Assembly: GCF_900115225.1 (NCBI RefSeq)
Contig: NZ_FOVR01000016.1
Span: forward strand, 1-64,000
Origin: Cohaesibacter marisflavi
GTDB taxonomy: Bacteria; Pseudomonadota; Alphaproteobacteria; Rhizobiales; Cohaesibacteraceae
Length of the DNA stretch: 64,000 nt
Direction: 5' to 3'
The stretch's first letter is position 1. Each line of letters starts with the position of its first letter. The notes beneath the pieces were generated by a model that searched no databases, was not told the DNA's origin, and worked only from the letters and a program-made list of their open reading frames with translations. Shown piece after piece: positions 40,550 to 49,269 of the stretch. Both the position numbers and the translations under genes were made by a program.

Positions 40550-41830
40550 TTATTCGATGGTCACAGCGCCAAGACGCGCTTTATCCTCTTCCATTCCCAA
40601 GGCTGCATTGGCTCTTTTGAGCGCCAGAGCGGCCTGTTCTTTGGCAGCCTGCCGGAAAGCCACGCTCCCAGTTTGACCAAGAGCCTGAAGCGCCTTGCGT
40701 AAACGCAATTGTATTTCGATGTGGCTGGCCCCATCCCGCGCGATCTGCATGAAGGCATCCTCAAACAGATCTGTCTCTTCAATGGGCGGCACATAGATGT
40801 CCGGAAATTCCACATCCGTTACGGCCTCGCTCTGCTCATCTGACCAGAGGCCAAGCAACCGCGTCAGGCGCCCTATGATATCGATGGCGGTGCCGGAATC
40901 ATTGATACCCGGCGAAAGCGCGCGTGTAGCGATTTCGCCAAGCACACAGAAGCCAAAGCGCGGATCCTGATCAAAGCTGCGCTCCTGCCCTATGGTGATT
41001 GCCTCTTCTAAGGCCTTGCCGACAGCTTCCATGGCCTTTTCATCCGCCTCCTCACCATCCGGATGCTCGGGCTCCAGCACAATGCGCGCCAACGGGGCAT
41101 GATCGAAGATGAAATGGCCGGGAACAACACCAAGATAGACGCGCGCGCCAGCCTCTTTCACGCAATCATGCAAATGCTGCATGTCGATATGCTGCACATA
41201 GCCAGATTGATTGGAGCAGATAGTCTTGGCAGTTTCCGGCACGCGTTCTTCGCGTCTGAGCGGCTGGCCTCCTAGAAATGGCTGGGAAAGGCGCAACGAT
41301 ATCGCCTGACGTGTTGCCTGCTCAACCCGATCTGCCGCCTTTTCCACGCGCCCCAACTGGGTGAGATAATCAATCCATTTCAGCAAAGAGACAACGATCA
41401 GCGCGATAACAAGGATCGTCACCCCAAACAGCACGGCCCGTCCCTGCGGACCATAGGCCCCCGTCTTGAGCACAACAATGCCAACGATACTGAACAGGAA
41501 AGACCCGATAAAGGTCGACAGGACATTCTGAGACATATGATCCTGAATGAGCAATCGGGTCGCGCGCGGCGTCGCATTGCTCGTGGCGGAGCGATAGGCC
41601 GACGTCATGACACTGAGAGAGAATGTGGTGACCGTCAGCATGCTCGACGCAATGATGGTCAGAATGCTGTTCACCGCATCTGCACTGATATCAACACCCG
41701 GATTCCACGGCACAAGCGTTTCGGCCAATGTCGCCACTATGGCAGCGCCAATTCCCAGTAGGCCAATAAGCGCTGCGCGCACCCATAGCCGACGTGTCAA
41801 TTGCAGCAAAAGCCACTGCCATTTTGTCAT
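40550..41830 (-). CDS. DUF2254 family membrane protein
   Basis: A 426-residue predicted inner-membrane protein matching the DUF2254 pattern. The N-terminal third has about four helices (LWVRAALIGLLGIGAAIVATLAETLVP, ILTIIASSMLTVTTFSLSVMT, FIGSFLFSIVGIVVL, GVTILVIALIVVSLLKWIDYL). A large soluble domain follows with IDMQHLHDCVKEAG, PGHFIFDH and the conserved DPRFGFCVLGEIATRALSPGINDSGTA. The function of the family is unknown. The ATG at 41830 has AAAGGA upstream, while the longer frame lacks an RBS. It is transcribed alone between the frlBD pair and the amino-sugar locus. Confidence 0.85.
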   Translation of the reverse strand: MTKWQWLLLQLTRRLWVRAALIGLLGIGAAIVATLAETLVPWNPGVDISADAVNSILTIIASSMLTVTTFSLSVMTSAYRSATSNATPRATRLLIQDHMSQNVLSTFIGSFLFSIVGIVVLKTGAYGPQGRAVLFGVTILVIALIVVSLLKWIDYLTQLGRVEKAADRVEQATRQAISLRLSQPFLGGQPLRREERVPETAKTICSNQSGYVQHIDMQHLHDCVKEAGARVYLGVVPGHFIFDHAPLARIVLEPEHPDGEEADEKAMEAVGKALEEAITIGQERSFDQDPRFGFCVLGEIATRALSPGINDSGTAIDIIGRLTRLLGLWSDEQSEAVTDVEFPDIYVPPIEETDLFEDAFMQIARDGASHIEIQLRLRKALQALGQTGSVAFRQAAKEQAALALKRANAALGMEEDKARLGAVTIE

Positions 41831-41930
41831 TCCCGTTCCTTTCCTCAACAAAACAGCATGAGCTGCCAGAGATCGGTCTATCAAATAAACGGACAAAGCC
41901 GGGCTTTGGTTCCCTTCCCCCTCACGCAAA

Positions 41931-41965
41931 GAAAGGGCCGCCTTCTCATGAAGACAGCCCTTTTC
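41931..41965 (-). terminator. Candidate terminator of the murQ/ABC operon
   Basis: GAAAGGGC (41931-41938) pairs with GCCCTTTTC (41957-41965) with one bulge and an 18-base loop, about 65 bases beyond the ATPase stop codon. Read leftward it ends in CTTTC. Strength is uncertain. Confidence 0.45.
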
Positions 41966-42027
41966 TCTTGAATGTGCCTATTTGGTCTTATCTTACGGCT
42001 CAAAATCAGCCAAGCGCAGTGCAATGC

Positions 42028-43005
42028 CTATTCATCAAAATAATGCAGGGTCGCAGGGTCAAAACCGAGCGTAAGTTGCTGATTGGGCGCAATGGCATGC
42101 TGGCCGAACAGGCGCACCGTCACCATATGCTCGCCAACCATCGCGATCACATTCGTATCCCCGCCAAGCTGTTCCACATGCTGCACCTTGGCCGAAAGCG
42201 GTCCATTCTCATCGAGATAGATATATTCCGGGCGCAAACCGATGACACGCGTGTCCCCGTCTTTCAGCAGGGAAGCTGGCAGGAAATTCATGGCTGGGGA
42301 GCCAAGGAACCCGGCCACGAACTTGTTCGCGGGCTTGTTGTAAAGCTCCATCGGGCTGCCCACCTGCTCCACGCGTCCATCGCGCAAGACCACAATCTTG
42401 TCCGCAAGCGTCATGGCTTCGGTCTGATCATGGGTCACATAGATCATGGTCGCATCGAGCTGCTTGTGCAGGCTTGCAATTTCCAGCCGCGTACTGACCC
42501 GCAAGGCGGCATCAAGGTTGGACAGCGGCTCATCGAGCAAGAACAGCTTTGGCTGCCGCACTACGGCCCGACCGATGGCCACGCGCTGACGCTGTCCGCC
42601 GGACAGCTCGGAAGGGAAGCGCTTGAGATAGTCATCAAGCTGCAGCATGCGGCTGGCTTCCTGCACGCGCTCGGCAATCTCGGCCTTACTGACCCCTTCC
42701 TGCTTCAAGGCCAACGACATATTGTTGGCCACATTGAGATGCGGATAAAGCGCGTAGGATTGAAACACCATGGCAATGCCGCGCTTGGAGGGCGGCACCG
42801 TATTGACCAGCTTGCCGTCGATATGCACCTCGCCCGCCGTAGCCTCCTCAAGGCCGGCAATCACACGCAACAAGGTGGATTTACCGCAGCCGGAAGGTCC
42901 GACAAAAACCACGAACTCCCCCTGCTCCACCTCGATGCTGATATCCTTGAGCACCTCGGTATCCCCAAAGGCCTTGTAAACATTTTTCAGAGTTAGCGCG
43001 CTCAT
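42028..43005 (-). CDS. Sugar ABC transporter ATPase (UgpC/MsmK family), amino-sugar locus
   Basis: A 325-residue ATP-binding subunit with Walker A GPSGCGKST, Q-loop VFQSYALYPHL, signature LSGGQRQRVA, Walker B LFLLDEPLSNLD and the switch His in THDQTEAM. The C-terminal regulatory domain is shorter than in the paralogue at 20438-21508. Its start overlaps the Gfo/Idh stop codon (ATGA). It is the last gene of the leftward murQ-ABC operon and powers the two permeases encoded upstream. Confidence 0.94.
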   Translation of the reverse strand: MSALTLKNVYKAFGDTEVLKDISIEVEQGEFVVFVGPSGCGKSTLLRVIAGLEEATAGEVHIDGKLVNTVPPSKRGIAMVFQSYALYPHLNVANNMSLALKQEGVSKAEIAERVQEASRMLQLDDYLKRFPSELSGGQRQRVAIGRAVVRQPKLFLLDEPLSNLDAALRVSTRLEIASLHKQLDATMIYVTHDQTEAMTLADKIVVLRDGRVEQVGSPMELYNKPANKFVAGFLGSPAMNFLPASLLKDGDTRVIGLRPEYIYLDENGPLSAKVQHVEQLGGDTNVIAMVGEHMVTVRLFGQHAIAPNQQLTLGFDPATLHYFDE

Positions 43006-44036
43006 TGCGTATTGTCCTCAAGAAGTACAGTCTTGCCGGTTCGGATGCTTTCATCAGCAGCAAGGCAAACGGCCAGCGACTGAACAGCGTCCTCCATATG
43101 GCGGGTCAAATCGATGTCTTCGCGTATGGCCTTCAGGATATAAGCCTGCTCGGCAGCACACAGCTCATTGTGCCCCGGCTCACCCGTCAGATCGATATGC
43201 TGATCCCCTTCTGGCCTATGCACCAGAATGCCACCGACCTTGGTGTGACCATCCACATCGGCACTCGCCCCCTTGTTGCCATCCACAATGGAGACAGCCC
43301 CATTCGGAGAAACAATGTCTTTGACGAAAAAGGCTGTCTCCGACATCATCGGCCCCCAGCCCGCCTCATACCAGCCAACCGAGCCGTCTGAGAAAGTCAC
43401 CTGGAGCTGGCCATAATTATACATGTCCGGTCCGATTTCATCGGAGAGGCGCAGACCGATCCCGTTGACCTTGACCGGCTTGGCATCGGTGATCTGACAC
43501 ATCACATCCACATAATGCACCCCGCAATCCACGATCGGGCTGGTGGTCTGCATCAGAGCCTTGTGGGTTTCCCATTCATGGCCGCTTGATTGCTGATTGA
43601 GATTAAGCCGGAAGACATAAGGCCCGCCGAGATTGCGCGCTTCGGCAACAAAACGCACCCATGAGGGGTGATGGCGCAGGATATAGCCCACCACCAGCTT
43701 TTTGCCTGTCCGCTTGGCGGTCTCGACCACCCGTTTGGCGCCATCCACGGTCATGGACAGTGGCTTTTCGACAAACACATGGGCCCCGGCTTCCATGGCC
43801 GCGCAGGCGAAATCCACATGGGTATCGGTATAGGTTGCGATGACCACCAGATCGGGCTTGCTCGCGGCCAGAGCCTTGTAGAAGTCATCATTTACCGGAT
43901 AGCTAGACAAGGGCCCTTCCGGCACTTCGCTTGTACGATTGACCAGCGCGACGATTTCAGAGTCTGGATGATTGTGATGGGCGAGCGCATGGGCGTAGCC
44001 CATGTTGCCCAACCCTGCAATAAGTGTCCGGATCAT
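43002..44036 (-). CDS. Gfo/Idh/MocA-family dehydrogenase
   Basis: A 344-residue NAD(P)-dependent oxidoreductase. The Rossmann motif MIRTLIAGLGNMGYAHALAHH is at the N-terminus, followed by VVIATYTDTHVDFA, the EKP motif HVFVEKPLSM (near residue 95) and the C-terminal substrate domain with IVDCGVHYVDVMCQIT, where His and Asp are typical catalytic residues. The true ATG at 44036 overlaps the permease stop codon (ATGA); the longer frame runs into that gene. Placed between permease and ATPase genes, it probably oxidises the imported sugar or a derivative. The substrate is unknown. Confidence 0.9.
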   Translation of the reverse strand: MIRTLIAGLGNMGYAHALAHHNHPDSEIVALVNRTSEVPEGPLSSYPVNDDFYKALAASKPDLVVIATYTDTHVDFACAAMEAGAHVFVEKPLSMTVDGAKRVVETAKRTGKKLVVGYILRHHPSWVRFVAEARNLGGPYVFRLNLNQQSSGHEWETHKALMQTTSPIVDCGVHYVDVMCQITDAKPVKVNGIGLRLSDEIGPDMYNYGQLQVTFSDGSVGWYEAGWGPMMSETAFFVKDIVSPNGAVSIVDGNKGASADVDGHTKVGGILVHRPEGDQHIDLTGEPGHNELCAAEQAYILKAIREDIDLTRHMEDAVQSLAVCLAADESIRTGKTVLLEDNTQ

Positions 44037-44872
44037 TTGACTGCCCCTGACGTGATGCCGCGGATCAATTGCCGCGAGAAAATGATATAGAGAATGAGAA
44101 CCGGCAGAATCGCCATGGACAGAGCGGAGAGCACCGCATTCCAATCCGTGACAAACTGGCCGATAAAGACCTGGCTGCCCAGCGTCAGTGTTTTGGTTTC
44201 TTCCGCAGGCGCAAGGATGAGCGGGAACCACAGATCATTCCAGATCGGGATCATGTTGAACACCGCAACGGTCGCCATGGCTGGCCGCACCAGCGGCACG
44301 ACGATACGGGCAAAAATGGTATATTCGCTAAGCCCGTCTACCCGTCCGGCATCTTTCAGATCATCAGACACCTGCCGCATGAATTCACTCAGGATGAACA
44401 CCGCCAGCGGCAACCCTTGTGCCGTATAAACGAGGATCAGAGACCAGAGCGTATTGACCAGCCCCGTGGCAACCATCATTTCCAGAATGGCCACCGTGCC
44501 AATGCGGATTGGGATCATGATGCCAAGAGCCAGATAGAGCCCCATGATCATGTTACCCTTGAAGCGATATTCGCTAAGCGCAAAGGCCGCCATGGAGCCA
44601 AACAGCAGAATGAGAAACAGAGAGCCAACCGTGACGATCATCGAGTTCTGGAAATAGAGAAAGAAGTCCCCCTGCTTCATCACCGTTTCATAGCCGATCA
44701 GCGAAAAGCTGTCGCTATTGGGCATGGATAACGGCTCGCGAAAAATCGCCCGACGGGACTTGAAACTGTTGATCAGGATGACGAACACCGGAAACAGCGC
44801 AATCAGCGTGTAAATGATGAGCGCACCATGCATGGCGGCAGCGCTGACAGGATTGGATCGTGCCTTGTTCAT
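44033..44872 (-). CDS. Sugar ABC permease, MalG type, amino-sugar locus
   Basis: A 279-residue six-helix permease. The N-terminal ALIIYTLIALFPVFVILINSFKSRRAIFREPLSMP is typical of MalG-type subunits. The EAA loop region reads DDLKDAGRVDGLSEYTIFARIVVPLVRPA. A near-consensus AGGAGG precedes the ATG and overlaps the stop of the partner permease. The gene is coupled by ATGA to the Gfo/Idh dehydrogenase downstream. Confidence 0.93.
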   Translation of the reverse strand: MNKARSNPVSAAAMHGALIIYTLIALFPVFVILINSFKSRRAIFREPLSMPNSDSFSLIGYETVMKQGDFFLYFQNSMIVTVGSLFLILLFGSMAAFALSEYRFKGNMIMGLYLALGIMIPIRIGTVAILEMMVATGLVNTLWSLILVYTAQGLPLAVFILSEFMRQVSDDLKDAGRVDGLSEYTIFARIVVPLVRPAMATVAVFNMIPIWNDLWFPLILAPAEETKTLTLGSQVFIGQFVTDWNAVLSALSMAILPVLILYIIFSRQLIRGITSGAVK

Positions 44873-44881
44873 GATGCCCTC

Positions 44882-45796
44882 CTAAAGCTGGTAGCGCCGC
44901 AGGCGCGTCTGGATGCCAAACAGATAGATGCACACCCCGACCAGAATGATCGCAAACATGGTCCCCGCCACGGCCGACCCCATATAGGGATCCCCCAGTT
45001 GAAGCTGGAACCCGAAGAAGGTGCGATAAAGGAAGGTGCCCAGAATGTCTGTCGAGAAATCAGGTCCGGCCAATGCCCCTTGGGCGGCGTAGATCAGGTC
45101 GAAGGCATTGAAGTTGCCCACGAAAGTGAGGATCGAGATGATGCCAATGGAAGGCAGGATCAGTGGCAACTTGATCTTCCAGAAAGCGTTGATGCCCGTA
45201 ATGCCATCAATCTCCCCTGCTTCAAGAATTTCTTCAGGAATTGAGAGCAGCGCCGCATAGATCAGCATCATCGGAATACCAACAAACTGCCAGACAGAAA
45301 TCAGCGATAGCGTTATCAGCGCATAGGCTTCCTTGCCAAGCCATGGAGCGAACAGGGATTTAAGCCCCACCGCATCCAGCATGGAAGGTGCAATGCCCCA
45401 GATCGGCGACAGGATCAGCTTCCAGGCAAACCCCACAATCACGAAGCTGAGGATCGTAGGAATAAAAATGGCCGAGCGATAAAGCGCAGCAAAGCGCAAA
45501 CGCGGATGGCTGAGCAGCGCCGCCAGCGCGACCCCGATCGGGTTCTGCACCAGCATATGGATGAAGAAGAATTTGAAGTTGTTGCCCAGCGCATTCCAGA
45601 ATTGCTCGGACCAACGCGGATCGCCGAACAGCATGTTGAAATTGTCCAGTCCGACAAAGGTGCGCACCTGATCGACATCGGTATAAAGGGCCAGGCGTAG
45701 GGTATTAAACAGCGGGAAAATCATAACCGCCGTATAAACAATAACCGCTGGTGCCAGAAAAATGACAATATGCCATCGGAAGCGGGAAGCTTGCAT
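44882..45796 (-). CDS. Sugar ABC permease, MalF type, amino-sugar locus
   Basis: A 304-residue permease beginning MQASRFRWHIVIFLAPAVIVYTAVMIFPLFNTLRLALY, with six predicted helices and the EAA loop EILEAGEIDGITGINAFWKIKLPLILP. The ATG at 45796 has GGAGATCGTG directly upstream; the longer frame includes the hairpin region and is rejected. It lies between the binding-protein hairpin and the MalG-type gene. Confidence 0.92.
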   Translation of the reverse strand: MQASRFRWHIVIFLAPAVIVYTAVMIFPLFNTLRLALYTDVDQVRTFVGLDNFNMLFGDPRWSEQFWNALGNNFKFFFIHMLVQNPIGVALAALLSHPRLRFAALYRSAIFIPTILSFVIVGFAWKLILSPIWGIAPSMLDAVGLKSLFAPWLGKEAYALITLSLISVWQFVGIPMMLIYAALLSIPEEILEAGEIDGITGINAFWKIKLPLILPSIGIISILTFVGNFNAFDLIYAAQGALAGPDFSTDILGTFLYRTFFGFQLQLGDPYMGSAVAGTMFAIILVGVCIYLFGIQTRLRRYQL

Positions 45797-45918
45797 CACG
45801 ATCTCCAGTAGCGAAAACCCGGTTTCCAGAACGCCGATACGGCAGCAGGCCATTGGCGCGAGGGCTCTGAAGGGTGTCGATGAGGGCACTCTCCCCAAAG
45901 GGGAAGAGAAGGCTCAGA

Positions 45919-45943
45919 GGCCGACTCATCGTCGAAGTCGGCC
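45919..45943 (-). terminator. Intercistronic hairpin after amino-sugar binding protein
   Basis: GGCCGACT / AGTCGGCC, 8 bp with a 9-base loop, 45 bases beyond the binding-protein stop codon. No T-run follows. It matches the position of hairpins after the other binding-protein genes in this window. Confidence 0.55.
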
Positions 45944-45987
45944 AGACAGAAATCTCTGCCTGACCGCATTTTCACAGTCGGGATGGA

Positions 45988-47235
45988 TTATTTCTGGGGT
46001 TTATACCAGCTATCCAGACCATCCTGAAGTTTCTTGCCGAGCTCTTCTGGCGTAGCCGTTCCCTTGATGGCGGCAGCAGAAGCGCCCCATGTTTCGTTTT
46101 CAAGGTTTGGCGTGCCACGCGACAGGATCTGATAGGTGGAGCGAATGGTGGTTTCGCAATCACCGCGCCAGCTGACAAATTCTTCTGCAAGCGGATCGCT
46201 GATTTCAACCGGCGCACTGGAGAGCGGGAAGAAACCGGGAAGAGCGTTGCCGAAGATTTCCGCGAATTCCGGCGAAGCAACCCATGCAAGGAAAGTCTTT
46301 GCCGCTTCCGGATTTTCAGTCTTGGCGTTCATGCCAATGCCGATATCAACATGATCGGAGATATAGCAGGTGTCACTCTTGGCTTTGACAGGGGGCTTGA
46401 AGGCACCCATCTTGAAATCAGCCTGTTCGTTGAACATGGCAATTTCCCAAGAACCGGCAGGATAGATGGCAGCACGACCAAGGGTAAACAGGTTCTGGCT
46501 GTCCGGATAGGTCTGGGCTTCAAAGCCGTCGCCCAAATAAGGCGCCCATTTGTGGAGCACTTCATAAGGCTCGACCCACTGCGGGTCAGTCAGCTTCTGT
46601 TCGCCCTTGATCAGAGCCAGACGGCCTTCTTCACCTTTCCAGTAGGTTGGGCCGATATTCTGATAGCCCATGGTGGCAGCTTCCCACTGGTCGTTGGTGC
46701 CCATGGCCATTGGAATATAACTGCCGTCTTCCTTGATCTTGTCCAGAACAGCAAAGAATTCCTCTTCGGTTTCCGGAGCGGTAAGGCCAAGCTCGTCAAA
46801 GGCATCCTTGTTGTAGATGAAGCCATGAATAACAGATGCCATCGGCACACAGAAAGTATGCGCGGCGTCATCGGTCTGCCAGGCAGCCTTGGCAACATCG
46901 GAGAAGTTGCTCATGGCATCCATTGAGGTCAGATCTTCCAGATAGCCAGCCTTGTAAAGCGCAAGAGAGGCATCAAACGGACGGCAGCTGATCAGATCGC
47001 CAGCCGTGCCCGCACCGAGCTTGGAGTTGATGGCCGAGTTATATTCGGTCGGAGCCATTGGGGTGAATTTCAACTTGATGCCAGGATTGCTGGCTTCAAA
47101 CGCAGGAATGATCTTGTCCTGCCAGAGTTTCAGATCGTCGTTCCGCCAGCTTTCGATGGTCAGGGTAACGTCTTCCGCATAAGCGGCGCTGCTGAGCAAT
47201 GTTGCAGCCAGTATAGCAATTGGAGTGAACTTCAT
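45988..47235 (-). CDS. Sugar ABC solute-binding protein, amino-sugar locus
   Basis: A 415-residue periplasmic receptor of the family-1 type. Residues 1-20 (MKFTPIAILAATLLSSAAYA) are a Sec signal peptide with cleavage before EDVTL. The mature domain contains INSKLGAGTAGDLISCRPFD, LFTLGRAAIYPAGSWEIA and a C-terminal LGKKLQDGLDSWY. Cysteine pairs (ISCRPF, HTFCVP, DTCYIS, GDCETT) suggest disulfides. It is encoded just after the murQ-like gene, so its ligand may be N-acetylmuramic acid, a related amino sugar or a muropeptide fragment. That is an inference from context. Confidence 0.92.
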   Translation of the reverse strand: MKFTPIAILAATLLSSAAYAEDVTLTIESWRNDDLKLWQDKIIPAFEASNPGIKLKFTPMAPTEYNSAINSKLGAGTAGDLISCRPFDASLALYKAGYLEDLTSMDAMSNFSDVAKAAWQTDDAAHTFCVPMASVIHGFIYNKDAFDELGLTAPETEEEFFAVLDKIKEDGSYIPMAMGTNDQWEAATMGYQNIGPTYWKGEEGRLALIKGEQKLTDPQWVEPYEVLHKWAPYLGDGFEAQTYPDSQNLFTLGRAAIYPAGSWEIAMFNEQADFKMGAFKPPVKAKSDTCYISDHVDIGIGMNAKTENPEAAKTFLAWVASPEFAEIFGNALPGFFPLSSAPVEISDPLAEEFVSWRGDCETTIRSTYQILSRGTPNLENETWGASAAAIKGTATPEELGKKLQDGLDSWYKPQK

Positions 47236-47290
47236 AACTAGGTTGAACCTCTCTGTTTAGGGTTGCCCGATCCTCGGTTATTCCGAATTG

Positions 47291-48202
47291 TTATTCTTGA
47301 ATCTGGTCTGGTTTTGCGAGCCGCCCCAGAGCGCCTCGCAAGTTGCCTTTTGCCTTATCAAGCAGGGCTTGCGCCTCCTCGACGCAAAGATTGCCAGCCG
47401 CAATGAGACTGGCAAGTTTCACATTGCCGCTGGCAAGCGACATTGCATTTTCTGCCTGTTCGACGGGCACATCGGCAATGACTTGCACGATTTGGCTCGC
47501 CCGTTTCTTAAGCTTGAGATTATCCGCCTTGAGATTGACCATCATGCCATCATGCACATGACCCAACTGGATCGCCATCAAGGTGGATAGAGTATTCATG
47601 GCTATTTTCTGCGCTGTTGCGGCCCCCATGCGGGTCGATCCGGAGATCACCTCCGGGGCAGTCTGCAAGAGAATAGAGCAATCCCCTAGCGCGAGCAGCG
47701 GCGTATTCGGGTTATGGGCTATCGCAATAATGCGCGCCCCTTTTTGCTTCGCAATCCGAGCTGCTTCCAGCGTATAGGGAGTGGAACCACTGGCAGACAC
47801 GGCCACAAGCGTGTCACTAGCCCCAATATCGGCAAGAGCAATGGACAGACTATCCGTCTCATCTTCGGTATCGCCAGGCATCTGGAAATTGGTCGGGATA
47901 CCACCCGCCATAAGAACCCGCACCGCACCGGCTTCAATTCCGAATGTACCACCAAGTTCGAGAGCATCGGCCAGCATCATCAGGGCAGACGAGCCTGCAG
48001 CGGCATAAATCAGGGATCCACCGCTGGCGAGCGAAGCGGCCATATGATCCGCCCCAACGCAAAGATCAGGAAGCACATCAGCAACGACTGTCGCAGCCTC
48101 AACCTGGCTCTCAACGAGCAGAGCCGCAACCTCCAGCGGCGCCCGCGCATCCAGACCAACAGCATCGGCATGCAGCTTTTCAGTCATACTGACCACGGCC
48201 AT
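47291..48202 (-). CDS. murQ: N-acetylmuramic acid 6-phosphate etherase-like protein (divergent MurQ)
   Basis: A 303-residue SIS-domain lyase of the MurQ/GCKR family, which cleaves the D-lactyl ether of MurNAc-6-phosphate to give GlcNAc-6-phosphate. The family core APEVISGSTRMGAATAQKIAMNTLST is clear. The two catalytic glutamates appear conserved by position: DALELGGTFG (E. coli Glu83 region) and GDTEDETDS (Glu114 region). However, the usual GAGTSGR loop reads AAGSSALMM, so this is a divergent member. Translation may start at GTG 48196, since AGGGAG sits six bases before it and too close to the ATG at 48202. It heads the leftward ABC operon. Confidence 0.8.
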   Translation of the reverse strand: MAVVSMTEKLHADAVGLDARAPLEVAALLVESQVEAATVVADVLPDLCVGADHMAASLASGGSLIYAAAGSSALMMLADALELGGTFGIEAGAVRVLMAGGIPTNFQMPGDTEDETDSLSIALADIGASDTLVAVSASGSTPYTLEAARIAKQKGARIIAIAHNPNTPLLALGDCSILLQTAPEVISGSTRMGAATAQKIAMNTLSTLMAIQLGHVHDGMMVNLKADNLKLKKRASQIVQVIADVPVEQAENAMSLASGNVKLASLIAAGNLCVEEAQALLDKAKGNLRGALGRLAKPDQIQE

Positions 48203-48229
48203 CTCCCTGTTTTTTACATCTCAATATAA

Positions 48230-48242
48230 TACCTATTAGGTA
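48230..48242. promoter_or_regulatory. Candidate GntR operator between murQ and its regulator
   Basis: TACCT-ATT-AGGTA, an inverted repeat 28 bases upstream of murQ and about 230 upstream of the GntR gene. A GGTAT-N5-TTGGTC element follows at 48313. The intergenic region is otherwise AT-rich. Confidence 0.35.
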
Positions 48243-48474
48243 CCAAATGTCTATCGCAAAATATGGCGCAATTTCATGCATTGTGGGCAAAAATTTTATG
48301 CATATGCAATTTTGGTATTGTTTTGGTCTTCCTTTAATTGCATCATTGCGGTATGAAATAAATAGACCAACGCGCAACCGGGGCTGACCTCATAATCAAA
48401 GCATACGCCCGGTCTGCCAGCGCTTGGGAAGACAGATCTGGCGAGGCATTCATAGCGACATGGGGACACCCCGA

Positions 48475-49230
48475 ATGACTGTAGAAGACTTCCTTCGGCC
48501 CGGAGAGTGGCTCAGCAAAAAGACAGGACCGCTCTATGCTGTCCTGAGCCGCCGCATTGAAAAGGGCATTGAACAGGGGCTTCTGCTGCCGGGCCATTCG
48601 CTGCCTGCCGAGCGGGAAATCGCCGAGTTGGCCGAACTTTCCCGCGTTACCGTGCGCAAGGCCATTCAGGAGCTGGTGAAAAAGGGCGTCGTCGAGCAAC
48701 GTCAGGGCTCCGGCTCCTTTGTGCGCGAACCAGCCAGCAAGGTGGAACAGTCGCTTTCCCATCTCACCTCCTTCACAGAGGACATGCTGGCGCGCGGCCT
48801 CAAAACATCCTCCAACTGGTTGGAGCGTGAAATTCGGCACCCTTCGCCGGATGAAATCCTGACCCTAGGCCTTTCCGCAAGCGGTCATGTTGCCTGCCTG
48901 CATCGCCTGCGTGAGGCCAATGGCCAGCCCATGGCGCTGGAACGGGCCGTTTTGCCCGTCGATATTCTACCCGATCCGGAAGAAGTCAAAAGCTCGCTCT
49001 ATGACATTCTGGAGCGCAATGGCAATCGCCCCGTGCGCGCGGTTCAGAAGATCTCCGCAGTCAATCTGGAAGCCCCTCAGGCAGAGTTGCTCGGGGTCAC
49101 CCCGGGCATCGCCGGGCTCAGCATCCAGCGCATTTCCTACCTGCAGAGCGGCAGAGCCATCGAATACACCAAATCTTTATACCGTGGCGACACCTATGAT
49201 TTCGTCGCGGAAATGAGTTTTCCCAGATAA
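48475..49230 (+). CDS. GntR/UTRA-family regulator (NagR/YvoA-like)
   Basis: A regulator of about 251 residues. The winged helix starts about 18 residues in (GPLYAVLSRRIEKGIEQGLLLPGHSLPAEREIAELAELSRVTVRKAIQELVKKGVVEQRQGSGSFV). The UTRA domain follows and in NagR-type proteins binds GlcN-6-P or GlcNAc-6-P. The ATG at 48475 has GGGGAC upstream; a TTG at 48424 gives a longer but unlikely form. It heads the rightward arm with the SIS deaminase, nagA, kinase and cutC and is divergent from murQ. It probably controls both arms. Confidence 0.88.
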   Translation: MTVEDFLRPGEWLSKKTGPLYAVLSRRIEKGIEQGLLLPGHSLPAEREIAELAELSRVTVRKAIQELVKKGVVEQRQGSGSFVREPASKVEQSLSHLTSFTEDMLARGLKTSSNWLEREIRHPSPDEILTLGLSASGHVACLHRLREANGQPMALERAVLPVDILPDPEEVKSSLYDILERNGNRPVRAVQKISAVNLEAPQAELLGVTPGIAGLSIQRISYLQSGRAIEYTKSLYRGDTYDFVAEMSFPR

Positions 49231-49269
49231 GCCCCAATCGGGTTTGCGATAAAAAGAAAGCTGTTTGTC

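Noticed and set aside
41794-42996. 400-codon open frame on the plus strand
   Set aside because: It is antisense to the clearly conserved ABC ATPase, has an unnatural His/Gln/Arg-rich composition and no domain.
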